From Tropicimonas sp033101155 (lineage in GTDB: Bacteria > Pseudomonadota > Alphaproteobacteria > Rhodobacterales > Rhodobacteraceae), in assembly GCF_033101155.1 (NCBI RefSeq), contig NZ_JAWMPX010000005.1, positions 62,001-126,000 of the forward strand: DNA of 64,000 nucleotides. Direction: 5' to 3'. A program made the position numbers and the translations under genes. Under the pieces are notes generated by a model. The model searched no databases. It saw only the letters and a program-made list of their open reading frames with translations, and was not told the DNA's origin. Below, piece by piece: positions 51,390-60,357 of the stretch. Positions within the stretch are counted from its first letter, which is position 1, and each line of letters starts with the position of its first letter.

Positions 51390-51986
51390 TCAGAGCGCGC
51401 CGGAGAGATGGGCATCGAGATCGTCGAGCCGGTCATGACCCCAGAAACGCTGATCCGTGTCGGTGATATAGAAAGGTGCTCCGAACACGCCCCGGTTCAC
51501 AGCTTCCTCCAGATTCGCCGCATAGATCTCGGCCCCGGTCAGCAGGCCGGAATCGGCCAGGCTGGGATCGAAGCCCGCAGTGCCAAGCACCTCGCGCACG
51601 ACCTCATCTGTGGCGATGTCCTTTTCCTCCGCCCAGCAGGCGCGCAGGAAGCCCTGCACCAGCGGACCGACATCGCCGCCCGAAAGCTGAGCCGCGATGA
51701 TCGCGTAGGAGGACGGCGCGGCATTGGTCGGCCAGTGGGCTGGCTTGAAGTTGATTGGCAGGCCGGTCTTCTTCGCCGCCCGCTTGAGCTCCTGCATGCG
51801 GTATTCCATCCGCGAGGGGTGCCGGTCCTTCGGCGGCGTGCCGCCAGTGCGCGGGAACAGCGCGATGATATCCATTGGCTTGTAAGCTATGGTCGCGCCG
51901 TGCTTTTCGGCGAGTTCTTCCAGCCGGTTTCCGGCCAGATAGGTGAATGGCGAAAGCGTCGAGAAGTAGTAGTCGATCTGTGGCAT
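51390..51986 (-). CDS. DsbA-fold 2-hydroxychromene-2-carboxylate isomerase-like protein
   Basis: A 198-residue thioredoxin-superfamily protein of the HCCA isomerase/GST-kappa type. MPQIDYYFSTLSPFTYLAGN contains the serine-containing Ser-Pro active site in place of the CxxC motif; the fold continues with a helical insert and ends FGAPFYITDTDQRFWGHDR. Some members isomerise aromatic ring fission products using glutathione. A good GGGAGA box precedes the ATG. Confidence 0.88.
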   Translation of the reverse strand: MPQIDYYFSTLSPFTYLAGNRLEELAEKHGATIAYKPMDIIALFPRTGGTPPKDRHPSRMEYRMQELKRAAKKTGLPINFKPAHWPTNAAPSSYAIIAAQLSGGDVGPLVQGFLRACWAEEKDIATDEVVREVLGTAGFDPSLADSGLLTGAEIYAANLEEAVNRGVFGAPFYITDTDQRFWGHDRLDDLDAHLSGAL

Positions 51987-52123
51987 TGGCGTCTCCCTGT
52001 CTTCGGGGCAACCCTAGCGGGATGGGGCCGGTTGACAATGGCAGATGCATCGGGTCCTAGGGAACGGTCGTCACGTCAAGGGCATGCCATCCTCGCAATT
52101 GCCAGGAATCCGGACTTCAGATC

Positions 52124-53623
52124 ATGACCGCCACAACCCGTTTCGCTCTCCTTCTGGCGCTAGCCACCTTCGCCCTCGCCTTGACGATCCGTTTGCTCGG
52201 TGTCGATCTGCGCGAGCCGTGGCTCGACGAGATCTATTCACAGTTCGCGATCTCGCGCGACTGGTTCGGGCTCGCCAAGGACAGGATCACGCGCGGCCAC
52301 TCGCCCCTGTATTTCGCCCTGATGAAGGCGCTCGGCATCGATGGTGCGAATATCGTCGCCATGCGCACGGCCTCCGCAATCTTCGACTCCGCCGGCGCCG
52401 CCATTCTCGCTGCTGCGCTGGCATTGCATGTCAACCGCCCCGCAGCGCTCTTTTTCGGGTTCTTCTATGCATGGTCGCCGCTGGCCGTCCACTGGGCCCA
52501 GAACGCCCGCCCCTACGGCTTGCTTATCTTCTTCCTTGCGATCGGGCTGACCGGGGCGATGGGCCTCCTTGCCACGCTTGGGCGCGACAGCGCGGACGCC
52601 ACCCAACGGCCCCGGCGCCTCTTCGCCTTCGGCTTTTCCATGGCCAGCCTGACCATCACGGCCGGAATCTTTGCCTTCCTGTCCACCGCCCTCCTGCCCT
52701 TTCTCCTGCCCCGCACCCGGCGCGACAAGGCGTTCCTCCAACGTTGGAAACAGGCGTTGAAAGTGCCGGGCATCGTCGCGGTGCTTGCTTATTTCATCGT
52801 GAGCGGTCCGCATATCGCCCGCAATGTCGACGGTTACTGGGCAGAGAAATACAACACCCTCGGCCTTGAAGGGCTCGGCAATCTCTGGGTGTCAGCCGTC
52901 ATTGATGTCGACCCGGCCGTCGCGCTGACACGACTTTCCATCGCACCGGAACTGGCACCGCCGCTGATCTGGACAATCTCCATCCTGCTTGTCAGCTTTG
53001 TCGCCATTGGCCTTACCGCGTGCCGCACCCGTCCGGGTCTGCTTGCCCTGGCCTTTCTGATGATTGGCTACACGTTTCTGATGATCTGTGTCAGCGCCTG
53101 GACCAGCGTGCTCGTCCCACGGTACTTCCTGCCACCCTGGATCGCACTCCTGGCACTGGCCGCCACCGGCATGGCCGCTGCAAGGTCCCGCACGCGTTGG
53201 AGCTGGCTGGCCATCGCGCCGCTTATGCTCGTTTTCGCCACCTTAGGATTCCTCAAGGCGACGCAGCCCGGCGTCCCGCAAGACCGGGCACTTGCCCCGG
53301 TGGCCGAGATCATCGCGCTTGCACCACCGGAGACGGTCCGCATTCTCTATGAGAGGACGGACGGCACCCGAAACAAGCTGATCAAGGAGCTTTTCCCTCT
53401 GCGTTTCGGCCGTGCGGAACTGGACCGACCGGCGCTTTCCTCCTGGCGCCTCGATCGTTTCACGGGCGCCCGCGCGGAAGGGCAGGACATTTTTGCTTTC
53501 GTTTCCGAAGAGAAACTTGCCGGTATTCTCGCCGAGACAGGGGAGACACCGGCCTGCATCCACGGGTTCGGGGACTGGCACCTGGCCTATTGGGGACGTC
53601 TCGACACGATCTGCACGCGCTGA
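52124..53623 (+). CDS. GT-C fold glycosyltransferase (ArnT/PMT-like membrane protein)
   Basis: A 499-residue integral membrane protein with about ten or more hydrophobic segments. In the first loop LREPWLDEIYSQFAISRDWF provides the acidic pair expected for GT-C transferases that use polyprenyl-phosphate sugars, and RGHSPLYFALMKALG follows. The C-terminal soluble part (about 400-499) is periplasmic. It probably adds a sugar to a lipid, polysaccharide or protein; no acceptor is evident from the neighbours. Confidence 0.82.
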   Translation: MTATTRFALLLALATFALALTIRLLGVDLREPWLDEIYSQFAISRDWFGLAKDRITRGHSPLYFALMKALGIDGANIVAMRTASAIFDSAGAAILAAALALHVNRPAALFFGFFYAWSPLAVHWAQNARPYGLLIFFLAIGLTGAMGLLATLGRDSADATQRPRRLFAFGFSMASLTITAGIFAFLSTALLPFLLPRTRRDKAFLQRWKQALKVPGIVAVLAYFIVSGPHIARNVDGYWAEKYNTLGLEGLGNLWVSAVIDVDPAVALTRLSIAPELAPPLIWTISILLVSFVAIGLTACRTRPGLLALAFLMIGYTFLMICVSAWTSVLVPRYFLPPWIALLALAATGMAAARSRTRWSWLAIAPLMLVFATLGFLKATQPGVPQDRALAPVAEIIALAPPETVRILYERTDGTRNKLIKELFPLRFGRAELDRPALSSWRLDRFTGARAEGQDIFAFVSEEKLAGILAETGETPACIHGFGDWHLAYWGRLDTICTR

Positions 53624-53755
53624 GGCGCTCCGGAGCAACAACATATTGATGCGACGCTTCCGACCAAAACGGAGTGTTTATATTTGCCCGGCCTTGGGGT
53701 AGGCGGAAACCGTCACATCCCTGTCATGATTCCGACCACTCCGGAGCCCAGTCGA

Positions 53756-54769
53756 ATGATACCCCACCAGAGCCAGCCGAAACTGATCGCAGGCAATGCG
53801 AACCCGCCGTTGTCGCAAGCGATCTCCCGTCGCGTTTCAATGAGCCGCGGCATGACCGTCGGCCTTGTCGATGCCCGCGTGGAGCGGTTCAACGATCAGG
53901 AAATCTTTGTCGAAGTTTACGAGAATGTCCGCGGCGAGGACATGTTCGTCATCCAGCCGACCTCGAACCCGGCCAATGACAATCTCATGGAACTGCTGAT
54001 CATGGCCGATGCGCTGCGCCGGTCCTCGGCCCAGCGGATCACCGCCGTGATCCCGTATTTCGGCTATGCCCGCCAGGATCGCCGCTCCAAGGCCCGCACA
54101 CCAATCTCGGCCAAGCTGGTCGCCAACATGATCGCCGCTTCCGGCATCGAGCGGGTCCTGACGATGGATCTGCACGCGACCCAGATCCAGGGTTTCTTCG
54201 ATATTCCCGTGGACAACCTTTACGCCTCGCCGGTCTTCTCGCTCGATATCAAACACAAGTTCGGCAAGAAGCTGGACAAGATCACCGTGGTCTCGCCGGA
54301 TGTTGGCGGCGTGGGCCGGGCCCGCGAACTGGCCAAACGGATCGGCGCTGCGCTGGCCATCGTCGACAAGCGTCGCGAAAAGGCGGGCGAAGTGGCCGAG
54401 ATGACCGTCATCGGGGATGTGACGGGCCAGACCTGCATCATCGTGGACGATATCTGCGATACGGCCGGCACGCTCTGCAAGGCCGCGGATGTACTGCTTG
54501 AGGCTGGCGCCAAGGAGGTCCACTCCTATATCACCCACGGCGTTCTCAGCGGTCCGGCCGTCGAGCGGATCACGCATTCCTCGATGAAATCGCTGGTGAT
54601 CACCGACTCGATCGAACCGACCGAGGAGGTGAAGAAAGCCAAGAATATTCGCATCGTGCCCACTGCGCCGATGTTTGCCCAGGCAATCCTGAATATCTGG
54701 AACGGCACCTCCGTCTCGTCTCTCTTCGATCACGAGGCCCTCGCGGCGATCTATGAAGGGACATATTGA
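53756..54769 (+). CDS. prs: Ribose-phosphate pyrophosphokinase
   Basis: Makes PRPP from ribose-5-phosphate and ATP. The 337-residue product carries ITAVIPYFGYARQDRRSKAR and the PRPP loop TCIIVDDICDTAGTLCKAA, and metal-binding VLTMDLHATQIQGFFDIPVD. The start is ATG 53756 (GGAG at a rather long spacing); ATG 53726 in frame has no ribosome-binding site. A terminator follows at 54800. Confidence 0.96.
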   Translation: MIPHQSQPKLIAGNANPPLSQAISRRVSMSRGMTVGLVDARVERFNDQEIFVEVYENVRGEDMFVIQPTSNPANDNLMELLIMADALRRSSAQRITAVIPYFGYARQDRRSKARTPISAKLVANMIAASGIERVLTMDLHATQIQGFFDIPVDNLYASPVFSLDIKHKFGKKLDKITVVSPDVGGVGRARELAKRIGAALAIVDKRREKAGEVAEMTVIGDVTGQTCIIVDDICDTAGTLCKAADVLLEAGAKEVHSYITHGVLSGPAVERITHSSMKSLVITDSIEPTEEVKKAKNIRIVPTAPMFAQAILNIWNGTSVSSLFDHEALAAIYEGTY

Positions 54770-54799
54770 TCCCTGAACCCCGCCAGACTGGTGGATGCG

Positions 54800-54828
54800 C
54801 GGGCGCCCTTGGGCGCCCGAATGCTTTT
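54800..54828 (+). terminator. Rho-independent terminator after prs
   Basis: CGGGCGCCC (54800-54808) and GGGCGCCCG (54811-54819) form a near-perfect stem, followed by AATGCTTTT. Confidence 0.75.
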
Positions 54829-55215
54829 AGCGCTTCTGACAGGCCGGTGATCGCTGCCGACGATTGACCCAAGGTCCGAATGGCATGGTGAGGCGTGACG
54901 GGCGCTGATTGCGGGGATTGGCACAGAGCAGTGATGGCTGAGCGGTCATTGAACGTTCTTGCAACCGCAGGCAAACGGCCCCTCGGTCAACCTCAGAAAT
55001 ATCTGCGCGACCTGTGATTCAGCTCACCCACTGGCCCGGATCGAAAGCGTGGTCCCTTTTCCGGCGGTCGCCGGCGCCTGTCACGCCGGTCCAAGGCTCA
55101 TATGTGCCCTGTCTTCCGGCTTGCACCACGCTCCCCCTCGGGGAGCGGACGCTGACGCGCCTCTCCCCTTTGGGGCGTGGCGCCGCTTACGCGGCGCGGT
55201 CGGACCAGAAACCGG
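54829..55215. other. Intergenic region with two GC-rich hairpins
   Basis: About 390 bases without a convincing gene. Around 55130-55146 is a perfect GCTCCCC-CTCGG... type hairpin, and at 55180-55197 another, GCGCCGC-TTAC-GCGGCGC. Both are downstream of the convergent secreted-protein gene on the minus strand and may be its termination signals or transcript-stabilising structures. No T run follows either. Confidence 0.45.
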
Positions 55216-55773
55216 TCAACGACCGAACTCGGCCATAGCGTCGAAATCGAACTGTTCCAGGATCGGTCTCATAACCTCGACCGACGCGCCGCTCGACTGC
55301 ACCAGGATGCGATTGTCGACCAGCCCGGTCAACTCGCCGTCCTGGTCCATGAATGTCTTCGAGCCAATACGGATCCGTTTTCCAAGCATCAGGCCCGCGC
55401 CGCTCAGCATCCCCGCAAAGCCCTGAACCATGGCGTTATCGGCCATCAACAGCACGGTAAATCTGTCCTTGCCGCTGGCATAAACCGCCTCTGCGCCGAC
55501 GCCGCCTCCGAACATCGCCATCGCCGCGCCCATATCGGTGTTGATCTCGCGGCTCCAGCCATCAGGCGGGCCGGGCAGGAATGCCGTCAGCTCCGCTGTC
55601 TTGCGTTCCTGCACGAGTTGCTGTGCAGAGACCAACTCCTTCAGCGTGTCCTGCATGTTGCCGGCCTCGTAGGCCTCGCGCGCGGCATCAATGGTTTCGA
55701 GCACTTCGTCGGCTCCGACCGAAAATGGCGCAAGGCCCAGAAGCGCGACGATGGTCACGGCAAATCGAAACAT
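55216..55773 (-). CDS. Predicted periplasmic protein
   Basis: A 185-residue protein with a signal peptide (MFRFAVTIVALLGLAPFSVG). The mature part has an amphipathic helical segment with many Gln and Glu residues and a beta-rich region ending VRPILEQFDFDAMAEFG-like. Family not recognised. GGAGG lies just before the ATG. The neighbouring P1 peptidase gene is on the same strand 75 bases upstream. Confidence 0.78.
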   Translation of the reverse strand: MFRFAVTIVALLGLAPFSVGADEVLETIDAAREAYEAGNMQDTLKELVSAQQLVQERKTAELTAFLPGPPDGWSREINTDMGAAMAMFGGGVGAEAVYASGKDRFTVLLMADNAMVQGFAGMLSGAGLMLGKRIRIGSKTFMDQDGELTGLVDNRILVQSSGASVEVMRPILEQFDFDAMAEFGR

Positions 55774-55847
55774 GGAACCTCCAGGGGTCGTCAGGCTTGG
55801 AAGATGCTAACCGATTGGCGACCTTGTCTCAATTCTCGGCAAGGACA

Positions 55848-56828
55848 TCAGGTGGATTTCTCGGACCAGCAAGGAACCGGGTCGCCCGATGCCGGCCGGG
55901 CCGCATACACTCCCCGCGCGATCGCCCGCGCAAGACAGGTCGCTGCCGCATGTCCAAGCGCCATCGGCGTCAGGACGGGGTCGGGCAGCGGCATCGCCCC
56001 GGTCGCTGCGGCAAAAACCAGATCGCCGTCATAAGGCGTGTGCGATGGGACAATCGCTCGCGCCATGCCGTCATGCGCCGCTGTGGCCATGCGTTGCGCC
56101 TCGGCCTGACTCAGCGCGGCGTCGGTCGCCACGATGGCAATTGTTGTCGCCTGCCCGTCCTTGAAGCGTGGTTCGGCCCCCGGATCGAAGGTCCGCACCG
56201 GTCCCAATCCACCGAATTCCCGTCCAAACTCCCAAGGGCCGGCCCAGAACTCCGCCCCGTCACCGACGACATCGCCGAGCGCGTTCACCGCCACCAGCGC
56301 CCCGACCGTGATCCCGCTCTCAAGCACCAGCGAGGCCGAGCCCAGCCCCCCTTTGAGGCTGCGCGTCGTGGCACCCGTGCCCGCACCTTCCGTGCCGAGC
56401 GCGAATTCCGTGCCCGCAGCATCCAGCGCCGCGCGCCCGAGACCCTTGTAGGGGTTTTCCGGCCAATCCTTGTCGCCGCCATTGAGCAGGTCGAACAGGA
56501 TCGCGCCGGGCACGATAGGCACAGGCTGTCCGCCCACATCGAAGCCCCGCCCACGCGCGCGCAGCGCATCGGCCACGCCCGAAGCCGCATCCAGTCCGAA
56601 AGCCGACCCCCCCGAAAGCACGAGCGCATCGACCTGCTGCACCGTCTTGTCGGGCGCCAGCAGGTCCGTCTCCCGCGTCCCGGGCGCGCCGCCCATGACA
56701 TGGACCGCCGCCGTGAAGGGCCGCTCGCCGAGCAGCACCGTCGTTCCGCTCTTCACGCCCGCATCCCTTGCATTGCCGACCAGCAGGCCGGGCACATCGG
56801 TGATCAGGTTCCGCTCGCCGGGGCGCAT
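55848..56828 (-). CDS. P1-family (S58) aminopeptidase, DmpA-like
   Basis: A 326-residue enzyme of the S58/P1 family, whose members autocleave into two chains and release N-terminal residues from peptides or amides. Typical regions are VDALVLSGGSAFGLDAASGV, RGRGFDVGGQPVPIVPGAIL and the probable autocleavage stretch KGGLGSASLVLESG. ATG 56828 is preceded by GAGGAGG. It starts 10 bases after the SDR gene ends, so both probably share a transcript. Confidence 0.88.
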   Translation of the reverse strand: MRPGERNLITDVPGLLVGNARDAGVKSGTTVLLGERPFTAAVHVMGGAPGTRETDLLAPDKTVQQVDALVLSGGSAFGLDAASGVADALRARGRGFDVGGQPVPIVPGAILFDLLNGGDKDWPENPYKGLGRAALDAAGTEFALGTEGAGTGATTRSLKGGLGSASLVLESGITVGALVAVNALGDVVGDGAEFWAGPWEFGREFGGLGPVRTFDPGAEPRFKDGQATTIAIVATDAALSQAEAQRMATAAHDGMARAIVPSHTPYDGDLVFAAATGAMPLPDPVLTPMALGHAAATCLARAIARGVYAARPASGDPVPCWSEKST

Positions 56829-56838
56829 CGCGTCCTCC

Positions 56839-57576
56839 TCAGATACAGCGGCCGCCATCGACCCGCAGGATCGTGCCGGTCACCATGCTGGACTCGTCGG
56901 AGCAGAGATAGAGCGCGGCATTTCCCATGTCTTCCGGCGTCGAAAAGCGTCCAATCGGGATGGTGGAAAGGAATTTCGCCCGGATCTCCGGCGTGTCCTC
57001 GCCCATGAAACTCTTCAGCAGCGGCGTCTCGCCCGCAACAGGCGCCAGGGCGTTGACCCGGATGCCCGACGGCGCAAGCTCCACCGCCATCGCCTCGGTC
57101 GCGGTGATCATCCACCCTTTCGACGCATTGTACCAGTTGAGGCGCGGGCGCGGCGAAACACCGGCCGTCGAGGCGACATTGAGGATCGCGCCGCCAACGG
57201 CTTTCATATGCGGCACCAGATGCACCGCTGTCAGGTAGACCGACTTCGCGTTGACCGCGAGCACCCGGTCGAAATCGGCTTCCGAGACCTCTTCCAGAGG
57301 CGTCGGAAGGTGGGTCACGCCGGCATTGTTGACAAGGATATCGACCTGTCCGAAGGCGCTGATCGCGGCCTCCGCCATTGCCTTGACGCTCTCGCCGGAG
57401 GCGACATCCACCGCCTGCGCTACCCCGCCGATCTCTGCGGCCAGCGCCTCGGCCGCATCGGCGTTGATATCGGCCACCATGACCCGCGCGCCCTCGGCGG
57501 CGAATTTGCGCGCGATTCCGGCACCGAAACCGGAGCCGCCCCCGGTCACGATTGCGGATTTTCCTTCCAGTCGCAT
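56839..57576 (-). CDS. Short-chain dehydrogenase/reductase
   Basis: A 245-residue classical SDR. Nucleotide motif VTGGGSGFGAGIARKF, NNAG in LVNNAGVTHL, catalytic serine in LNVASTAGVS, and the Tyr-x3-Lys pair in WYNASKGWM. GGGAGGAG precedes the ATG at 57576; the frame is open upstream but uncoupled from a start signal. It diverges from the aldo/keto reductase at 57623 by 46 bp. The substrate is likely an alcohol, sugar or carbonyl compound. Confidence 0.9.
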   Translation of the reverse strand: MRLEGKSAIVTGGGSGFGAGIARKFAAEGARVMVADINADAAEALAAEIGGVAQAVDVASGESVKAMAEAAISAFGQVDILVNNAGVTHLPTPLEEVSEADFDRVLAVNAKSVYLTAVHLVPHMKAVGGAILNVASTAGVSPRPRLNWYNASKGWMITATEAMAVELAPSGIRVNALAPVAGETPLLKSFMGEDTPEIRAKFLSTIPIGRFSTPEDMGNAALYLCSDESSMVTGTILRVDGGRCI

Positions 57577-57622
57577 GCGACTCCTCCCATGCTGGCAAAC
57601 AGTTTTCGGGAGGAGACACCTC

Positions 57623-58609
57623 ATGACGCTGAATCTCAACAGCAATCCGCGGCTCGGCATGGGATGCTGGGCCATTGGCGGTCCGCTTTGGGCCGATGAA
57701 ACGCCGCTTGGATGGGGCGAAGTGGACGATAGCGAGTCGATCCGGGCGATTCACGCCGCCCTCGACAGCGGTGCGCGATATTTCGACACGGCCAGCGTCT
57801 ACGGCGCCGGCCATTCGGAAGTCGTTCTCGGCGCGGCGCTCAACGGGCGGGATGATGTGGTGATCTCGACCAAGATCGGCAATCTCTTCGACGCGAAATC
57901 CAAGCAGGTCACCGGCACGGTGGAGACCCGCGATGAGGCCGTGTCCGAGATCGAGGGCTGCCTGCGTCGACTGGGACGGGATCATATCGACATGATCTTC
58001 CTGCATCTCAACGAAATGTCGCCCGAGGCGGCTGCACCGATCTTCGACGCTCTGGAAGCTGCGCGGTCGGCGGGCAAGATCGGCGCGTTCGGCTGGTCCA
58101 CCGATTTTCCGGACTCCGCGGCGGCCTATGCCGAGTGGCCGGGCTTCACGGCGGTTCAGCACACGATGAATCTTTGGGTTCCCGCCAGCCAGGTAATGTC
58201 CACGATCGAACATCACGGGTTGCTATCGGTGAACCGGATGCCGCTGGCGATGGGGGTATTTTCCGGCAAGTATTCCGCGGATTTCAAGCTGCAACCCTCC
58301 GATATCCGAACGAATTCTTTCGACTGGATGGAGTATTTCCAGGGCGGAAATGTCGTTCCGGAAGTACTCGAGATGCTCGACGCAATCAAAGAATTGCTGC
58401 AATCGGACGGACGGAGCGTTGCGCAGGGCGCGCTGGCATGGCTCTGGGCGAAAAGCCCCAACACCTGCCCAATCCCCGGCTTCCGGACTGTCGATCAGGC
58501 CGAGCAGAATGCCCGCGCGCTGGCGTTCGGCCCGCTGTCGGAGGAGGTGATGGCAGAGATCGAGGCACTGGTGGATCGGCCGCCGGAAGGGGAGCCGCGC
58601 GCACGGTAG
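57623..58609 (+). CDS. Aldo/keto reductase
   Basis: A 328-residue AKR-fold oxidoreductase, NADPH-dependent. Catalytic residues are visible: Asp and Tyr in YFDTASVYGAGHSE, Lys in ISTKIGNLF and His in DMIFLHLNEM. The C-terminal nucleotide region is IPGFRTVDQAEQNARAL. GGGAGGAG precedes the ATG. It belongs to the class with pyridoxal dehydrogenase and L-fucose dehydrogenase-like members; substrate unknown. Divergent from the SDR gene, forming with the aldehyde dehydrogenase a small redox cluster. Confidence 0.9.
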   Translation: MTLNLNSNPRLGMGCWAIGGPLWADETPLGWGEVDDSESIRAIHAALDSGARYFDTASVYGAGHSEVVLGAALNGRDDVVISTKIGNLFDAKSKQVTGTVETRDEAVSEIEGCLRRLGRDHIDMIFLHLNEMSPEAAAPIFDALEAARSAGKIGAFGWSTDFPDSAAAYAEWPGFTAVQHTMNLWVPASQVMSTIEHHGLLSVNRMPLAMGVFSGKYSADFKLQPSDIRTNSFDWMEYFQGGNVVPEVLEMLDAIKELLQSDGRSVAQGALAWLWAKSPNTCPIPGFRTVDQAEQNARALAFGPLSEEVMAEIEALVDRPPEGEPRAR

Positions 58610-58791
58610 AAAGCCGTGACTGTGCCTGCACGTGGGCTGGTGCCGCAACAGTCAAGGTCTGCACGCTATCTCAGCCGCGTTCGAGTTTGATCGGAGCGGC
58701 GCGGGCGGACACCAAGGCACCAGCCCGCCGAGACGGGCTGGCACGGCCTCTCGGCGATGCCTGCTATCGCCGTCCTGTCTGTGCTCAGTCC

Positions 58792-60243
58792 CTATCCGTG
58801 GAGACAGGCCACCGTTTTCAATTGCGAGAAGGCATAGAGCGCCTCGAAGCCCTTCTCCCGCCCGTGCCCGGACTTGCCGACACCGCCAAAGGGCAGTTCG
58901 ACGCCGCCGCCCGCGCCATAGTTGTTGACGAAGACCTGCCCGGCCCGCAACCGTTTCACCATCCGCATCTGGCGCGCGCCGTTTTCCGTCCAGACCGAGG
59001 CGACGAGTCCAAGCCCGGTCCCGTTGGCAATGGCCACCGCCTCTTCCTCATCTTCGAAGGGCAGCAGGACCTGCGCCGGCCCGAAGATCTCTTCCTGCGC
59101 CAGCACGTGGCTCGGCGTCGCCCCCGAAAGCAGCCGCGGCGCAACGTAATGCCCGCCAGCCGGCGCATCCTCGACGATCCGCCCTTCGCCCAGCACCTCA
59201 AGATCCGAACCAAGTCGGAGGTAGCCCTCAACGATCTGCTTCTGCCGCGCCGAAATCAGCGGCCCGACCTCCAGATCCGACATGGCCGGCCCGACCCGCA
59301 GCGCGCCGTAGCGTTCCGCCATCCGGCCCGCGACCTCGTCGAACAACGCCCGTTGCACGAGGATGCGCGAGGAGGCCGAGCAGGTCTGCCCCGCATTCTG
59401 GATCCCGGCATTGACGAGGAAGGGCAGCGCGGCGTCGACATTCGCATCCTCGAACAGGATCTGGGGCGACTTGCCGCCAAGCTCCAGCGTCACCGGAACG
59501 ACGTTCTCGCCCGCTGCTTTCTGCACCGCCTGACCGACGGAAAGGGAGCCGGTGAAGGAGACATGGTCGATGCCCGGATGGGCCGACAGCGCCGCACCGG
59601 CCTCTTCGCCCAGGCCCGGTACGACATTCAGCACTCCGGCCGGCAGCCCGGCTTCCTCGGCGAGCCGCGCGAAGGCAAGCGCCGTGAGGCAGGCCTCCTC
59701 CGCCGGTTTCAGCACCAGCGCATTGCCCATGCAAAGTGCCGCGCCGACCGAGCGGCCGATGATCTGCATCGGGTAGTTCCAGGGGATGATATGCGCCGTC
59801 ACGCCAAGTGGCTCGCGCAGGGTGTAGACGGTATAGCCGTCGAGATAGGGGATCGTCTCGCCCATCAGCTTGTCCGCCGCGCCGCCATAGAACTCCATGT
59901 AGCGAGCCAGCGCGATGGCGTCGTTGCGTGCCTGGGTCAGAGGCTTGCCGACATCATGCGCCTCGAGCCGGGCCAGATCCTCGATCCGCTCCTGCACGAG
60001 CTGCCCGATCCGCACCAGAACACGCCCGCGTTCAACCGCCGTTGCCCGCCCCCACGGACCGTCCAGCGCCGCCCGTGCCGCCGCCACGGCCGCATCGATC
60101 TCGCCCGCGCCGCCCCGGGCGATGGTTCCGATCTCCTCGCCGGTCGATGGGTTCTCCAGCGGCAGGGTATCTGCCGCCTCAGACCAGTTTCCGCCAATGA
60201 AAAGCTCTCGGCTGTCGAACCAGCCTGATGTCGCATTACCCAT
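58792..60243 (-). CDS. NAD-dependent aldehyde dehydrogenase
   Basis: A 483-residue aldehyde dehydrogenase. The nucleotide part holds IIPWNYPMQIIGRSVGAALC and FTGSLSVGQAVQKAAG; the active-site Glu lies in LELGGKSPQILFEDANVD and the nucleophile Cys in NAGQTCSASSRILV. The family is broad (betaine-, gamma-guanidino-, or glycolaldehyde-type). GGGAGA precedes the ATG at 60243. The 3' end faces a short 180-base gap after the aldo/keto reductase gene. Confidence 0.92.
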   Translation of the reverse strand: MGNATSGWFDSRELFIGGNWSEAADTLPLENPSTGEEIGTIARGGAGEIDAAVAAARAALDGPWGRATAVERGRVLVRIGQLVQERIEDLARLEAHDVGKPLTQARNDAIALARYMEFYGGAADKLMGETIPYLDGYTVYTLREPLGVTAHIIPWNYPMQIIGRSVGAALCMGNALVLKPAEEACLTALAFARLAEEAGLPAGVLNVVPGLGEEAGAALSAHPGIDHVSFTGSLSVGQAVQKAAGENVVPVTLELGGKSPQILFEDANVDAALPFLVNAGIQNAGQTCSASSRILVQRALFDEVAGRMAERYGALRVGPAMSDLEVGPLISARQKQIVEGYLRLGSDLEVLGEGRIVEDAPAGGHYVAPRLLSGATPSHVLAQEEIFGPAQVLLPFEDEEEAVAIANGTGLGLVASVWTENGARQMRMVKRLRAGQVFVNNYGAGGGVELPFGGVGKSGHGREKGFEALYAFSQLKTVACLHG

Positions 60244-60357
60244 ATCCGAGTCTCCCGACCGGCCCCTGTTGGGCCGTCGGGCACAAGCAATCGCTTCGAC
60301 CGGGAACTGTCAAGCGGCCGCCGCGCATGGCGCGACGGCACGGCCTGCGGCACGCTG

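Noticed and set aside
58610..58791. Possible RNA gene or gene remnant between aldo/keto reductase and aldehyde dehydrogenase
   Set aside because: No cloverleaf, terminator or coding frame was visible.
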